A model generated the notes under the pieces. It did no database searches and was not told the origin of the DNA. It saw nothing but the letters and a program-made list of their open reading frames with translations. A stretch of DNA of 33,034 bases from Acidobacteriota bacterium (GTDB lineage: Bacteria > Acidobacteriota > Terriglobia > Bryobacterales > Bryobacteraceae): the NCBI GenBank assembly GCA_016871015.1, contig VFZX01000039.1, forward strand, positions 1 through 33,034. The letters are read 5' to 3'. Below, piece after piece: positions 1 through 9,004 of the stretch (the first letter of the stretch is position 1; the number at the start of each line of letters is the position of its first letter). A program made the position numbers and the translations under genes.

Positions 1-115
1 CATGCGGCTCACCTCTCGCCAGGGCATCCCCCAGCTTAACCGCTGTCCCCCGGTTACCCTTCGTTTGTGTCAACCGCCCACCGGCACACTTGTCAAGGAT
101 GTCTCCGGTTCGCAC
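1..115 (-). mobile_element. Putative 5' end of a group II intron (partial, runs off the window)
   Basis: Read on the minus strand, the membrane-protein coding sequence stops resembling its family at position 116. The next bases are GTGCG, which matches the GUGYG 5' consensus of bacterial group II introns. The stretch ends at the window edge with GAGAGGTGAGCCGCATG, which resembles the GAGCCGNATG segment common before the domain IV ORF of such introns. The available 115 bases are rich in G-runs and have no sensible coding. The distance between the two signatures is shorter than an intact domain I-III, so this may be a deleted or degenerate copy, or a chance match. Domains V-VI, a maturase gene and the second exon would all lie outside the window. 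Confidence 0.4.
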
Positions 116-1248
116 AAGGCCTCCGCGCGCCCATAAGTGAGCACCGAGAGAACCAGCATCGCCACGCCTCCGCCCGCCAACAGGACTTCCTTCGATACCG
201 CCGAACGGGCCAGGTATCCGGCGGCGGCCAGCAGCAGTCCGGCCAGCGGAAGGTAGACGCGGCGCTCGGCCACGACGTCGCGGATCGGCATGAATGACGA
301 GGTCGGCACCAGCCACAACAGAAACAGCAGCAGGCCGAGTCCCACCAGCGGATGCTTCGGCCGGATCCGCCAGGCTCCAGCGATGAGCGCCAGAATCGCA
401 ACGAGTCCGATGATCGAGCCTTGGTCAAACAGCGACCGTGAGATCGCGAAGTCGGTGTCAATATTCAAGCCAAGGGGCAGCACCACGAGCTTGAGGTAGT
501 GCCATACCACGCGGCACTGCGTGAAAAAGTAGTCCATTGGACCCAGGCCCGCGAGACCCAGCCCGGCTGTGTCGGCCAATGACAGCCGCCATGCGACAAA
601 CGCACCACCCGCCGCGCCCAGAACCACGAACAGGCCGTGCAGCCGTGCGTTCACACGGACCGCCGCGATGCCGCCCAGCCAGAAGTCCGTCAGCAGCAAG
701 GCCCCAGGCAGTACGGCGGCCTGCTCCTTGCAGAGCACGGCGCACACGAACAGGACTGCCACCGGCGCGATTCCCGCCCACGTGGCGCCCGCCTCGCGGA
801 TCCGCAGAAACATCAGGTAGGCGGCCAGCGAAAACAGCGCGCTCAACACGTCCGACCGGCCCGCGACATACGCCACCGCCTCGGTCTGGATCGGGTGCAC
901 CAGGAAAATTCCCGCCGCCAGGGCGGAGATCAATTCGTTCCGGGTGAGCCGGCGGAGAATCGCAAACACGAACCCGGCATTGACCACGTGCAGCAGGACA
1001 TTGGTCCAGTGGTAAGCGGACGGATTGACCCCCGACATGCCGTAGTTGATCCAGTAGCTCAACATCAGCACGGGGCGCTGTCCCGCCAGCCATGCGCCCA
1101 CGGGCATGGTGCTTGCGTTCGCGTGGGCGAACGGCAGATACAGGTCGTCCAGTACGAACACTCCGGCCATTGCCGGTCCGTAAATCTCGCCCGCCAGGAT
1201 CAGGGCAGCGAGCACGGATACGGCCAGTTTCCAACCGCTCAACTTCAT
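70..1248 (-). CDS. TMTC/DUF1736-like multi-pass membrane protein, C-terminally interrupted
   Basis: The 392-residue product has an N-terminal membrane anchor, an acidic DDLY motif near residue 35, and about nine to ten hydrophobic segments. The stretches HWTNVLLHVVNAGFVF, FLVHPIQTEAVAYVAGRSD and VLCKEQAAVLPGALLL are typical of the TMTC/DUF1736 family, glycosyltransferase-like membrane proteins that normally carry C-terminal TPR repeats. Here the family pattern ends at LTYGRAEAL (base 116), followed by about 14 unrelated residues and a stop at 70; no TPR is present. The most likely cause is the intron-like sequence starting at 115. The start at 1248 lies 3 bases after the DUF1501 stop, with only a weak ribosome site, so translational coupling to that gene is likely. 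The substrate is unknown. Confidence 0.7.
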   Translation of the reverse strand: MKLSGWKLAVSVLAALILAGEIYGPAMAGVFVLDDLYLPFAHANASTMPVGAWLAGQRPVLMLSYWINYGMSGVNPSAYHWTNVLLHVVNAGFVFAILRRLTRNELISALAAGIFLVHPIQTEAVAYVAGRSDVLSALFSLAAYLMFLRIREAGATWAGIAPVAVLFVCAVLCKEQAAVLPGALLLTDFWLGGIAAVRVNARLHGLFVVLGAAGGAFVAWRLSLADTAGLGLAGLGPMDYFFTQCRVVWHYLKLVVLPLGLNIDTDFAISRSLFDQGSIIGLVAILALIAGAWRIRPKHPLVGLGLLLFLLWLVPTSSFMPIRDVVAERRVYLPLAGLLLAAAGYLARSAVSKEVLLAGGGVAMLVLSVLTYGRAEALCEPETSLTSVPVGG

Positions 1249-1251
1249 CCG

Positions 1252-2634
1252 CTAGGCCAGCATCCCTTTCACCAGATTCCCGTGGACATCAGTCAGGCGG
1301 TAGTCCCGCCCCTGGAACCGATAGGTCAACCGCGTGTGCTCGAACCCGAGCAGGTGCAGCAGCGTCGCGTGCAGGTCATGCACGTGGACCTTGTCCTTCA
1401 CAGCGTTGAATCCGAGATCGTCCGTCTCTCCCATGACCAGCCCGGGCTTCACGCCCCCGCCCGCAAACCACATGGTGAACGCGTTCGGATGATGGTCGCG
1501 TCCGTCGCTCCCGCCCTGCACCATCGGCGTGCGCCCAAACTCGCCGCCCCAGACCACCATCGTCTGATCCAGCAGTCCGCGCTGCTTGAGATCCTTGACC
1601 AGCGCGGCGGACGCGCGGTCCGTGTCCTGGCAGTTCTTCGCCAGATCCTTCACGAGATTCCCATGTTGGTCCCACGCCTCGTGGTAGAGCTGCACGAACC
1701 GGACTCCGCGTTCCACCAGCCGCCGCGCCAGCAGGCAGTTGGCCGCGTACGACGGCTTGCCCGGCTCCGCGCCGTACATCTCAAGCGTCGCCTTGGACTC
1801 CTTCGACAGGTCCATCAACTCGGGCGCGCTCGACTGCATCCGGAACGCCATCTCGAACGAGTTGATCCGCGTGGCGATCTCCGGGTCGCCGGTCACATCC
1901 AGGCGCCGCTGATTCATCGCGCGGATCGCATCGAGCGATTCCTTCTGCACCTGCTCATCCACTCCCTTGGGGTTGGACAGGTACAGCACCGGATCCCCGG
2001 ATCCGCGGAACTGCACGCCCTGATACACGGTGGGCAGGAATCCCGATCCCCAGCAGGAGTTGCCTCCCGACGGGCCCTTCTTCCCCGAGCTGAACACGAC
2101 GAAGGCGGGCAGATCCTCGGTTTCCGCGCCGAGTCCATACGTGACCCAGGCCCCGAAGCTCGGCCGCCCGAACTGCTGCGTCCCGGTGTTCATCAGCAAC
2201 TGCCCCGGCGCGTGGTTGAACGCGTCGGTCACCAGCGACTTCACGATCGCGATGTCATCAACGATCCCGGCGGTGTGCGGCAACAGCTCCGAAATCTCCG
2301 CGCCCGACGCGCCATGGCGCGCGAACTTGAACTTCGGCCCGAGCAGCTTCGAGTTCGGATTGATGAAAGCCGCGCGATATCCCTTGAGCAGATCCGGTGG
2401 CGGCAGCGTTCCGTCGAACTTGGCGAGCTGTGGCTTGTAGTCGAACAGCTCCAGGTGGCTCGGCGCGCCGGCCATGAACAGGAAGATCACGGACTTCGCC
2501 TTGGCGTCGTGATGCGGCTTCTTCGGCGCCAACGGATTCGTCCCCGCCGCCATCAGCGAATGAAACGCGGCGGCGCCAAGTCCGACCCCGCATTCCTGGA
2601 AGAACCAGCGGCGGGTGATCTGTTTGGGATCCAT
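1252..2634 (-). CDS. DUF1501 family protein, Tat-exported (module 1)
   Basis: The 460-residue protein starts with a twin-arginine-like signal ([19 protein letters not shown], residues 7-25). DUF1501 follows, with the hallmarks [18 protein letters not shown] near residue 52, the [27 protein letters not shown] region in the middle, and GGEFGRTP followed by GRDHHP near the C terminus. DUF1501 proteins resemble the alkaline phosphatase/sulfatase fold, and the conserved Glu, Asp and His residues could bind metal, but no substrate is established. The start at 2634 is fixed by AAAGGAG 7 bases upstream, which overlaps the TAA stop of the upstream PSD1 gene. The two genes are 4 bases apart and surely co-transcribed. 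The protein is probably periplasmic or cell-surface and works with its PSD1 partner. Confidence 0.9.
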   Translation of the reverse strand: MDPKQITRRWFFQECGVGLGAAAFHSLMAAGTNPLAPKKPHHDAKAKSVIFLFMAGAPSHLELFDYKPQLAKFDGTLPPPDLLKGYRAAFINPNSKLLGPKFKFARHGASGAEISELLPHTAGIVDDIAIVKSLVTDAFNHAPGQLLMNTGTQQFGRPSFGAWVTYGLGAETEDLPAFVVFSSGKKGPSGGNSCWGSGFLPTVYQGVQFRGSGDPVLYLSNPKGVDEQVQKESLDAIRAMNQRRLDVTGDPEIATRINSFEMAFRMQSSAPELMDLSKESKATLEMYGAEPGKPSYAANCLLARRLVERGVRFVQLYHEAWDQHGNLVKDLAKNCQDTDRASAALVKDLKQRGLLDQTMVVWGGEFGRTPMVQGGSDGRDHHPNAFTMWFAGGGVKPGLVMGETDDLGFNAVKDKVHVHDLHATLLHLLGFEHTRLTYRFQGRDYRLTDVHGNLVKGMLA

Positions 2635-2638
2635 GCGC

Positions 2639-5600
2639 TTACTCCTTTGTGATGGTCTCGTCCAGATTCAACAGCACGCGCGACACGACGGTCCAGGCCG
2701 CGAGCTGATCCTGTGGCAGCCCGGCGGCATCCCCAGCGAGCTCCTTCGCCTGGTCCGCCGAGGCGGTGAACCGCTGCTGCTGCCGGGCGAGCAGCGTGAG
2801 CATCTGATCCTTCTCTTGCGTCTCAGGCATCCGTGACACGCAACGGCGGAAGGCGTAGGCCAGCCGCTCGGAATCCGTCTTGCCGCCCTCACGCAACGTC
2901 TTCGCCGCCAGCGCGCGGGCGGCATCCAGGAACAGCGGCTCGTTGAGCGTCGTCAGCGCCTGCAGCGGCGTGTTCGACCTCGGCCGCCGCACACAGGAAA
3001 AATCCCCGTTCGGCGCGTCGAAGGTTTGCAGCATCGGATACGGAACCGACCGGAACCGGAACGTGTACAGCGCGCGGCGGTAGCGTCCGTCGCCCTTTTC
3101 TTCCTTCCAAACCTTAGGTCCGTAGCTGGCCGGCGGCAGGAACAGAAACTCGGGCGCGGGCGGATAGACCGGCGGACCACCGATCGCCGGATTCAGCAGT
3201 CCACTCGCGGCGAGCGCGATGTCGCGCACGATTTCCGCTTCCACACGAAGCCGCGGACCACGCGCCAGCAGCCGGTTGTAGGGATCCTTCGCCAGCAGAT
3301 CCGGTGTCACCGCGCTCGACTGCCGGTAGGTGGCCGAGTTGACGATGGTCCGGTGCAGATTCTTGAGGCTCCAACCCTTCTCCATGAACTCGACTGCCAG
3401 CCAGTCGAGCAGCTCCGGATGCGAAGGGGCATCGCTTTGCTTCCCAAGATCCTCACTGCTCGCCACGAGTCCGGCGCCGAAATAGGTCTGCCACACGCGA
3501 TTCACCAGCGCGCGCGCGACGGTCGGCGAGTTGCGGTCCGTCAGCCAGCGGGCGAAGGTTAAGCGGTTCGGCTCGGCATTCGCCAACGCCGCGGGCATCG
3601 CGTGCAGGAACGCCGGAGTGCCGGGCTGTACCGGACGCAGCGGCTTCAGGAAGTCGCCCCGCATGAGGACGCTGGTCGACCGCGTCTCGCCGCGCTCATT
3701 CAACACCAGTTGCGCCGATCCCTCAGGATGCTCCTTCCACAGCGCCTCGATCCGCGCATTGGCCTCGTTCCACTCCGGAACCGTGGTCCGGAAATAGCTG
3801 AACACCGCCTGAACCTGTTCTGGCGTGCGCCGCTCGTCCGCGACATTCGTGATGATCTCGCGAACCGCGGCGGGCAGCGGGTCGGCCACTGGATCCGGCG
3901 AATCCGTCACCGACAGCCGCATCCGGCCGAGATTGTTGTTTTGGTTGTCGTCGCTGTTCCAGCCGCCATGCTTCTGGCTCAGGTAGAACACGATGGTCCC
4001 GTTCTCGACGGGCGTCACGGGCTCGGCCGCGACGAACACCGCTTTACGCGGCTGATTCCGGCGGTACGGACCAATGTCCCAGCTCCAGGCCGTCTCGTCC
4101 TTGCCGTCGATAGCGAACCCGATCGCTCCGGTGACGCGCTTCTTGTCGGTCTTGTCGTAGTAGATGGTATCGAGTGGCGTTTCCGGCGGATTCACGTCGG
4201 CGCTCGCCCGCGCGATCTTCACCTTCACCGGCTTGTCGCCTTCCTTGCGCGATCCCAGCTCGACTTCGAACTCGGTCAGCGCACCGGTGCCGCGAATGGA
4301 CCGGCCCGGTCCGCCCAGCGGCAGATTCGGGTCATTCAGCAGCTCGAGCCGGAATCCGGTCACCCGTGATAGTTCCGTCTGGGTGGTGAACTGGGCGCGG
4401 TGCTTGGTGGGCGCGTATCCGGCGGCAAGGAACGATCCGTCGGCTTGGGGCAAGTACTTTTGTCCGCCGGTCGAGATGTCGTCCACATCCGGACGGACCA
4501 CGTGCCACACCGGCTGGCCCGCCTTGGCCTGCTTCTCCCACGCGGCCATCCGATCGCGCCAGTCCGGACTCTTGTGCTGCAGGTCCGCCTCGATCTCGCG
4601 GATCTGTTGGAACAGGCTGGCCCGCTTCTGCTGCTCCGCGGGCGTGTACACCGCGGTGTTCGCCTCGTGCGAGTTGTTTAGATAGGCGAACAGCTTGTAG
4701 TACTCTTCCTGCGTGATCGGGTCGTACTTGTGGTTGTGGCACTGCGCGCATTGGATCGTGACGCCGAGCATCGCTTTGCCGACCGCGTCCATGCGGTCAA
4801 ACATCGCCTCCATGCGGAACTGCTCGGGATCGATGCCGCCCTCCTCATTGATCATCGAGTTGCGCAGGAATCCGGTGGCGACGCGCTGATCCTGAGTCGC
4901 GCCGGGCAACAGGTCGCCCGCGAGCTGCTCAATGAGGAACTGGTTGTAGGGGAGGTCGCGGTTGTGGGCCGCCACCACCCAGTCACGATAGAACCAGACC
5001 GAGCGCGGCTTGTCCTTTTCGAATCCGTCGGAGTCGGCGTAGCGCGCGGCGTCGAGCCAGTGGCGTGCCCACCGCTCGCCGTAATGTTGCGAGGAAAGCA
5101 GCCGCTCGACCTGTTTCTGATACGCTTTGCCGCTCTTGTCGCGCAGAAATGCGTCGACTTCGGCGGGCGTGGGCGGAAGTCCGGTGAGATCGAGGCTCAG
5201 CCTCCGCAGCAGCGTGACCTTGCCGGCCTCGGGCGACGGGTTGACTCCCTCCGCGGCGAGCTTCGTGAGAACGAAGCGATCCACCGGATTGGCCGCCCAC
5301 TTGGACTTGGCTGGAGGAACCGGCGGCTTCACCGGTGTGACAAACGCCCAATGCTTCCTCGCCTCTCCCGCTGCCACGCCAGACGCTGATTCGGGCCACA
5401 CGGCGCCCGAGTCGATCCATTCGCGGATGAGCGCGATCTCCCCGGCTGCCAGCGGCTTGGCCCCCATCGGCATGCGGGCCTGTTCGCTGGTACCGGCGAT
5501 CCGCTGGTAGAGCAGGCTGTCCGCCGCTTTCCCAGGCCGCACCGGCGATCCCGACACGCCGCCCTTGAACGCGGCTGCGCGGCCGTCCAGCCGCAGTCCG

Positions 5601-5734
5601 CCCATCTGGGCCTTGACGCCGTGGCATTGGTGGCAGGAACGCTCGAGGACCGGCAGGATCTGCCGCACGAAATCGGGCTCGGCGCGCAGCACGGCCACGC
5701 TCAGGCAAACGAATAGCGGCTTCGGAATCGACAT
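2639..5734 (-). CDS. PSD1/DUF1549-DUF1553 protein with two c-type heme motifs (module 1)
   Basis: The 1031-residue product begins with a signal peptide-like segment and a planctomycete-type cytochrome c domain (CHQCH, residues 34-38, then GGLRLDGR and the DWI-type [11 protein letters not shown]). DUF1549 follows (residues about 150-360), including [28 protein letters not shown] (225-238) and a second heme motif [12 protein letters not shown] at 329-340. A variable central region (about 400-640) resembles a carbohydrate-binding or jelly-roll insert. DUF1553 occupies the C terminus ([51 protein letters not shown]). Such proteins are abundant in Planctomycetes and Acidobacteria and are usually next to DUF1501, but their reaction is unknown. 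GGTGGA 8 bases upstream supports the ATG at 5734. It is the first gene of the PSD1-DUF1501-TMTC operon. Confidence 0.9.
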   Translation of the reverse strand: MSIPKPLFVCLSVAVLRAEPDFVRQILPVLERSCHQCHGVKAQMGGLRLDGRAAAFKGGVSGSPVRPGKAADSLLYQRIAGTSEQARMPMGAKPLAAGEIALIREWIDSGAVWPESASGVAAGEARKHWAFVTPVKPPVPPAKSKWAANPVDRFVLTKLAAEGVNPSPEAGKVTLLRRLSLDLTGLPPTPAEVDAFLRDKSGKAYQKQVERLLSSQHYGERWARHWLDAARYADSDGFEKDKPRSVWFYRDWVVAAHNRDLPYNQFLIEQLAGDLLPGATQDQRVATGFLRNSMINEEGGIDPEQFRMEAMFDRMDAVGKAMLGVTIQCAQCHNHKYDPITQEEYYKLFAYLNNSHEANTAVYTPAEQQKRASLFQQIREIEADLQHKSPDWRDRMAAWEKQAKAGQPVWHVVRPDVDDISTGGQKYLPQADGSFLAAGYAPTKHRAQFTTQTELSRVTGFRLELLNDPNLPLGGPGRSIRGTGALTEFEVELGSRKEGDKPVKVKIARASADVNPPETPLDTIYYDKTDKKRVTGAIGFAIDGKDETAWSWDIGPYRRNQPRKAVFVAAEPVTPVENGTIVFYLSQKHGGWNSDDNQNNNLGRMRLSVTDSPDPVADPLPAAVREIITNVADERRTPEQVQAVFSYFRTTVPEWNEANARIEALWKEHPEGSAQLVLNERGETRSTSVLMRGDFLKPLRPVQPGTPAFLHAMPAALANAEPNRLTFARWLTDRNSPTVARALVNRVWQTYFGAGLVASSEDLGKQSDAPSHPELLDWLAVEFMEKGWSLKNLHRTIVNSATYRQSSAVTPDLLAKDPYNRLLARGPRLRVEAEIVRDIALAASGLLNPAIGGPPVYPPAPEFLFLPPASYGPKVWKEEKGDGRYRRALYTFRFRSVPYPMLQTFDAPNGDFSCVRRPRSNTPLQALTTLNEPLFLDAARALAAKTLREGGKTDSERLAYAFRRCVSRMPETQEKDQMLTLLARQQQRFTASADQAKELAGDAAGLPQDQLAAWTVVSRVLLNLDETITKE

Positions 5735-5884
5735 TCGGTTTCCACCAGATAGCTTACCTCACCCCACTGAAACCGCGGTTCCAGGACCCCCGATGGGGGC
5801 ACCGTCCTTTGGTCCTAGACAGAAAATGGTCCTGCCGGTTCTTTAGCCAACCATCCCTAGCCCGTACTCTTTGGGTGGACCACC
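5735..5884. promoter_or_regulatory. Divergent intergenic region with short palindromes
   Basis: These 150 bases separate two divergent starts and so should hold both promoters. They contain a perfect 10-bp palindrome AACCGCGGTT (5771-5780) and a hairpin CCCCC-GAT-GGGGG (5787-5799). The hairpin is flanked by AGGAC and GTCCT, which can extend the stem imperfectly. TGGTCCT occurs twice (near 5811 and 5828). No convincing -35/-10 pair was identified, so a regulatory role is inference. Confidence 0.35.
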
Positions 5885-7357
5885 ATGCGCATCGCTCTGC
5901 TCCATCTGTCTTCCCTCGGATTCTGCCTGGGCGGGTTGATCAATCCCATTTTCGCGCTCCTCGGCTACATGTGGTACTCACTCATGCGGCCGGACGTCTT
6001 GGCATGGTCCGAGGGGCAACAACCTTACTCGCTTCTGCTTGCCCTGGTGACGCTGTTCGGCGCCTGGCGGTTCCTGCCCAATGCTGGCGGCTGGCTGAAG
6101 AATCCCTTCGCCTGGTCACTCGCCCTGCTGCAGATACCGATGCTCCTGTCCGTCTACGTGGCTCCCCGTGCGGACATCGCCTGGGCCGAGTACCTCAAGT
6201 TCGCCAGGATCCTGATCATCTGCCTGCTGATTCCGCTGTTCATCCAGACGGAGAAGCACTTCCGCTGGCTGCTGTTCACGATGGTGATCTCGCTCGGAGT
6301 ACTGGGATTCAAGTTCGGGCTCTTCGGGCTGCGCAGCGGCGGTGTCCATATCGTAACCGGCCTGGGCGGATTCATGGGCGACAACAACACGCTCGCGATG
6401 GCGCTGGTGATGGCGCTCCCGATGCTGTGGTTCGCGCGCGCCCTGGTGGACAAGCAATGGCAGAAGCACGCCCTGGCGGTGGCCGCGTTCACCACCGTGG
6501 TCGCCATCGTCATGAGCCACTCACGGGCGGCCGCGCTGACCCTGGGAGTGGTGTTCATCTTCATGTCATGGGGATCCAAGCACAAGTTCGCGATGGCGGT
6601 GGTGGCTCTGGTCATGAGCCTGCCCGCGGTCTACCTGGTCCGCGACAGCTTCACCAAGCGGATGAAAACTCTCGAGAATCCCGAGGCGGAGGGCTCCGCC
6701 AACCTGCGCATCGGTTACGCACGGGCGGCAGTCAAGATGTGGAAGGACTACCCGGCCCTCGGCGTCGGATTCGGGACCACGAATTGGGCGATCCTCAGCG
6801 ACAAGTATTTGGGACGGCACAACCAGCAGGGCCACGTGGTCCACAACAACTATCTGCAAATGGCGGTGGACTCGGGCACGGGCGCGTTCCTGATCCTGTG
6901 CGGACAACTGTTCGGCGCAATCTGGTGGCTGGGCAGGTCGGCCCGGCGTATGCGCAAAGTGGCTCCGGAGAAGGAGCCCTATCCGAGATGCCTGCAGGGG
7001 GCGTTGATCGCATTCGCGGTGTGCAGTCTGTTCGCCTCGCGCACGGACTACGATTTCTACTACTACCTGATCATGTCCACGGCGGCGTGGATGATCGTCG
7101 AGCGGCAGGAGTTGATGCCCGCGCTGGCCGTCGCCAAGGCGCCTGCTCAGGCACCTGCAGCCACCGTTCCGGATGAGCGGCAGCCCATGATCGGTCCGGC
7201 GTCCTACATTACCCGGGCTGCGCAGAGCTTGAGCATGCGCAATCCGATATGGGCGGTGCGGATGGGGACCGCTGATGCGGGGCTCGCAGCGGAGCGGGTC
7301 ACGGAGTTGAACAGGCGGAAGCCGAGGCGGCTGGGCGAGGTCCGGAAGGCGGCGTAA
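5885..7357 (+). CDS. O-antigen ligase/polymerase-like protein, exosortase-associated type
   Basis: The 490-residue membrane protein has about ten to twelve hydrophobic helices over the first 420 residues. It opens with a segment typical of the exosortase-A-associated O-glycosylation ligase subgroup (GGLINPIFALLGYMWYSLMRP). It contains GGFMGDNNTLAMALVMALPML near residue 160, an MSHSRAAALTL motif near 205 (the conserved S-R-A/G-A of Wzy/WaaL ligases) and a VHNNYLQMAVDSG segment near 320, matching the catalytic-region H-N-x-x-L pattern. Such proteins join or polymerise lipid-linked glycans on the periplasmic face of the inner membrane. The last 70 residues are polar and probably cytoplasmic. GGGTGGA upstream of the ATG supports the start. 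No exosortase gene is visible here, and the gene stands alone on its strand. Confidence 0.85.
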   Translation: MRIALLHLSSLGFCLGGLINPIFALLGYMWYSLMRPDVLAWSEGQQPYSLLLALVTLFGAWRFLPNAGGWLKNPFAWSLALLQIPMLLSVYVAPRADIAWAEYLKFARILIICLLIPLFIQTEKHFRWLLFTMVISLGVLGFKFGLFGLRSGGVHIVTGLGGFMGDNNTLAMALVMALPMLWFARALVDKQWQKHALAVAAFTTVVAIVMSHSRAAALTLGVVFIFMSWGSKHKFAMAVVALVMSLPAVYLVRDSFTKRMKTLENPEAEGSANLRIGYARAAVKMWKDYPALGVGFGTTNWAILSDKYLGRHNQQGHVVHNNYLQMAVDSGTGAFLILCGQLFGAIWWLGRSARRMRKVAPEKEPYPRCLQGALIAFAVCSLFASRTDYDFYYYLIMSTAAWMIVERQELMPALAVAKAPAQAPAATVPDERQPMIGPASYITRAAQSLSMRNPIWAVRMGTADAGLAAERVTELNRRKPRRLGEVRKAA

Positions 7358-7486
7358 AGGCAATCTCGAACCAAGTGGTGCCGGCGGACGGTTTGGTCGA
7401 TTGCATTCACCGCCGCCGGGTTAATGTGGGCTTCGCCGCGGATCCGGCTATCGGACGGACCACTGTGGAGGCGGCGACGGCGGCAC

Positions 7487-8037
7487 TCATCTCCGGAGCG
7501 GAGAGATCACACGCGCGAATTCGGGCACTGCCGTTCGAAGGATCTCAGCGAGTTGGACTAACGAACGGTGCCGGTCCTCCGCTTGCTGTTGTATTTTCTC
7601 GCGGACAAGCTCTGGCTCCTGCGCATGCAAAGAGACCAGGAATCGGTCCGGGTGCACAGCAGTGATCCCCCACGGAAGCAGATGCTCCTCTCTGAGTGGC
7701 GCAGGTTAAACGTGACAATCACTGGCGTGCTCGAATGCACCGCGGCTGCAAGGACATGCCGGTCCTTCGGCTCGTTGCCGACCGAGGCGATCAGGTGGCC
7801 GTAGCCCTCGACCCAGGCGTCCACGAAATGTGTGCGCAACTCGGATTCGAAGTGGGCCACGAGATTGCGCGGCCAATTCAGCTTGGCTTCGAGGGCGCGA
7901 GTGGTTTCGGCGATGATCTGCTGGCTCCACCTGGGCTCGTATAGCCGTGGTGGCTCCGCCAGGCGCAGCAATGTGTCACAGAGCGAGAAGTTGACCAGGA
8001 CGCATGCGTCGAGGAGTACCGGCGGCGGACCCGTCAT
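7487..8037 (-). pseudogene. PIN-domain (VapC-like) toxin with a frameshift near 7695
   Basis: The first 114 codons encode a PIN-domain RNase: LLDACVLVNF with Asp10, Glu44 in IIAETTRAL, and KDRHVLAAAV with Asp92, then PVIVTFNLRH. The frame then runs into an unlikely Ser/Arg-rich tail that stops at 7558. Shifting frame by one base near 7695 restores the family pattern, reading HF, REEHLLPWGITAVHPDRFLVS and a helical C terminus that stops at TGA 7487-7489. A one-base deletion, or a sequencing error, is therefore the best explanation. All acidic active-site residues are upstream of the break, but the C terminus is scrambled. The ATG overlaps the antitoxin stop as ATGA, the usual arrangement of an antitoxin-first toxin-antitoxin operon. 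Confidence 0.75.
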
Positions 8038-8252
8038 TGGTGGTCAGGCAGAACGACGCGCTCGTACAGCCCGGCGTCATCCACGGCTTGACCAATACGG
8101 CGTAGCGCTTCCAGCCCTTCCGTGCCACGTTGCTGCTCTGTCAAGAAGCGGCGGAGAGCTTGCTCGATCAGCGTGCTGGCGCTGGGATAGCGGCCCGCCG
8201 CAACTTCGGTCTGTAGTTGCTGCGTCAAGTCGGCTGGCAAGTTGACTTCCAT
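8034..8252 (-). CDS. VapB/ParD-like ribbon-helix-helix antitoxin
   Basis: This small 72-residue protein begins MEVNLPADLTQQLQTEV, a beta strand plus helix of the ribbon-helix-helix (CopG/ParD) DNA-binding type. It continues with GRYPSASTLIEQALRRFL, the second helix. The C-terminal part is the likely toxin-binding tail. The reading frame is open upstream to 8390, but the ATG at 8252 has AGGAG five bases before it and begins the recognisable domain, so I chose it. The gene precedes and overlaps the PIN toxin by 4 bases (ATGA). Antitoxins of this kind bind their own promoter, so autoregulation is expected; the operator would lie in 8253-8380. It is intact although its toxin partner is frameshifted. 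Confidence 0.8.
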   Translation of the reverse strand: MEVNLPADLTQQLQTEVAAGRYPSASTLIEQALRRFLTEQQRGTEGLEALRRIGQAVDDAGLYERVVLPDHQ

Positions 8253-8380
8253 GTGCGCTCCTGTCCCCATTGTAGCTGCGGTTGTGCGGCCCAAGCGAGA
8301 GAGGCTTGAATACCACTCAAAGCACTGGCCCTGCCGCATCCTCATCCGATCGCTCCGATTGAAACAGAAAGGAAAACGCC

Positions 8381-8923
8381 ATGACTCCAATCGCGATCGA
8401 TCTACGCCATCAATCCACGCAACGTATGAAGTGGATGGCGAACGACGCCGACTACCGGCACGCGCGCTTCTACATTCGGCCCATCGCTGGCAAGTTCCCA
8501 GACAGGACCAGTTGGAAGACGGCCAGCTCGCTGACGCAATCCGAGCTCCGCTGGGATGAACCGCGCAAGCCTGCTGAGATCACTCGATGCGGCAGCGGCC
8601 GGGATCGTGCACGCGACAATCTTGCGATCTCCGTCGAGGAACCGCGGAAGTACATCTCCCATCCGACACGCGGGATCACGGGACATGCGCCAATGACACA
8701 AGACGACGAGACTCGTTTGCCGAAGGCGATGCTCCGGCGGCTGGACTCGGCGGGGATCTACTGCCAAACATGGGTGACCGCCGGGGCGGCAGGCGCAATC
8801 GGACCGTTGGTTCGTTCCCGACGCCTATCAATCGGTCCGCCGAGCCGTCACCCTGCGGCAAGTACTGAGTGGCGCAACCACCGGGGCTGCGTGGTCTCCA
8901 CGCCACTCAGCGTTGAGCGCTAA
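8381..8923 (+). CDS. Hypothetical protein, doubtful
   Basis: A 180-codon frame starts with ATG 15 bases after GAAAGGAAAA, a plausible ribosome site. The first 60 residues (for example RHARFYIRPIAGKFPDRTSW) look protein-like, and LRRLDSAGIYCQTWVT near residue 117 is also plausible. The stretches between and the last 40 residues are Arg-rich and low in hydrophobic residues, as expected of a decayed or chance frame. I do not recognise a family. It is transcribed away from the toxin-antitoxin pair and could be a broken accessory gene. If it is not a gene, the stretch 8253-9004 is non-coding apart from the receptor promoter region. Confidence 0.3.
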   Translation: MTPIAIDLRHQSTQRMKWMANDADYRHARFYIRPIAGKFPDRTSWKTASSLTQSELRWDEPRKPAEITRCGSGRDRARDNLAISVEEPRKYISHPTRGITGHAPMTQDDETRLPKAMLRRLDSAGIYCQTWVTAGAAGAIGPLVRSRRLSIGPPSRHPAASTEWRNHRGCVVSTPLSVER

Positions 8924-8951
8924 GGGCCTCCCTGCAGGCGCGGGGACTCGA

Positions 8952-8957
8952 TATAAT
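8952..8957 (+). promoter_or_regulatory. Candidate -10 box for the receptor gene
   Basis: A perfect TATAAT lies 47 bases before the receptor start codon. No good -35 hexamer is visible at the usual spacing, so this is only a candidate; activator dependence is possible. The ribosome site AAGGAG sits 7 bases before the ATG at 9005. Confidence 0.4.
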
Positions 8958-9004
8958 CGGGCCGTAGTCACAAACAGCCACGTGCGCTTGCAAGGAGTTG
9001 TCAC

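Noticed and set aside
637-2652. Long plus-strand open frame of 671 codons
   Set aside because: It is a GC-rich shadow, His/Arg/Gln-rich, antisense to the DUF1501 and TMTC-like genes, with no domain.
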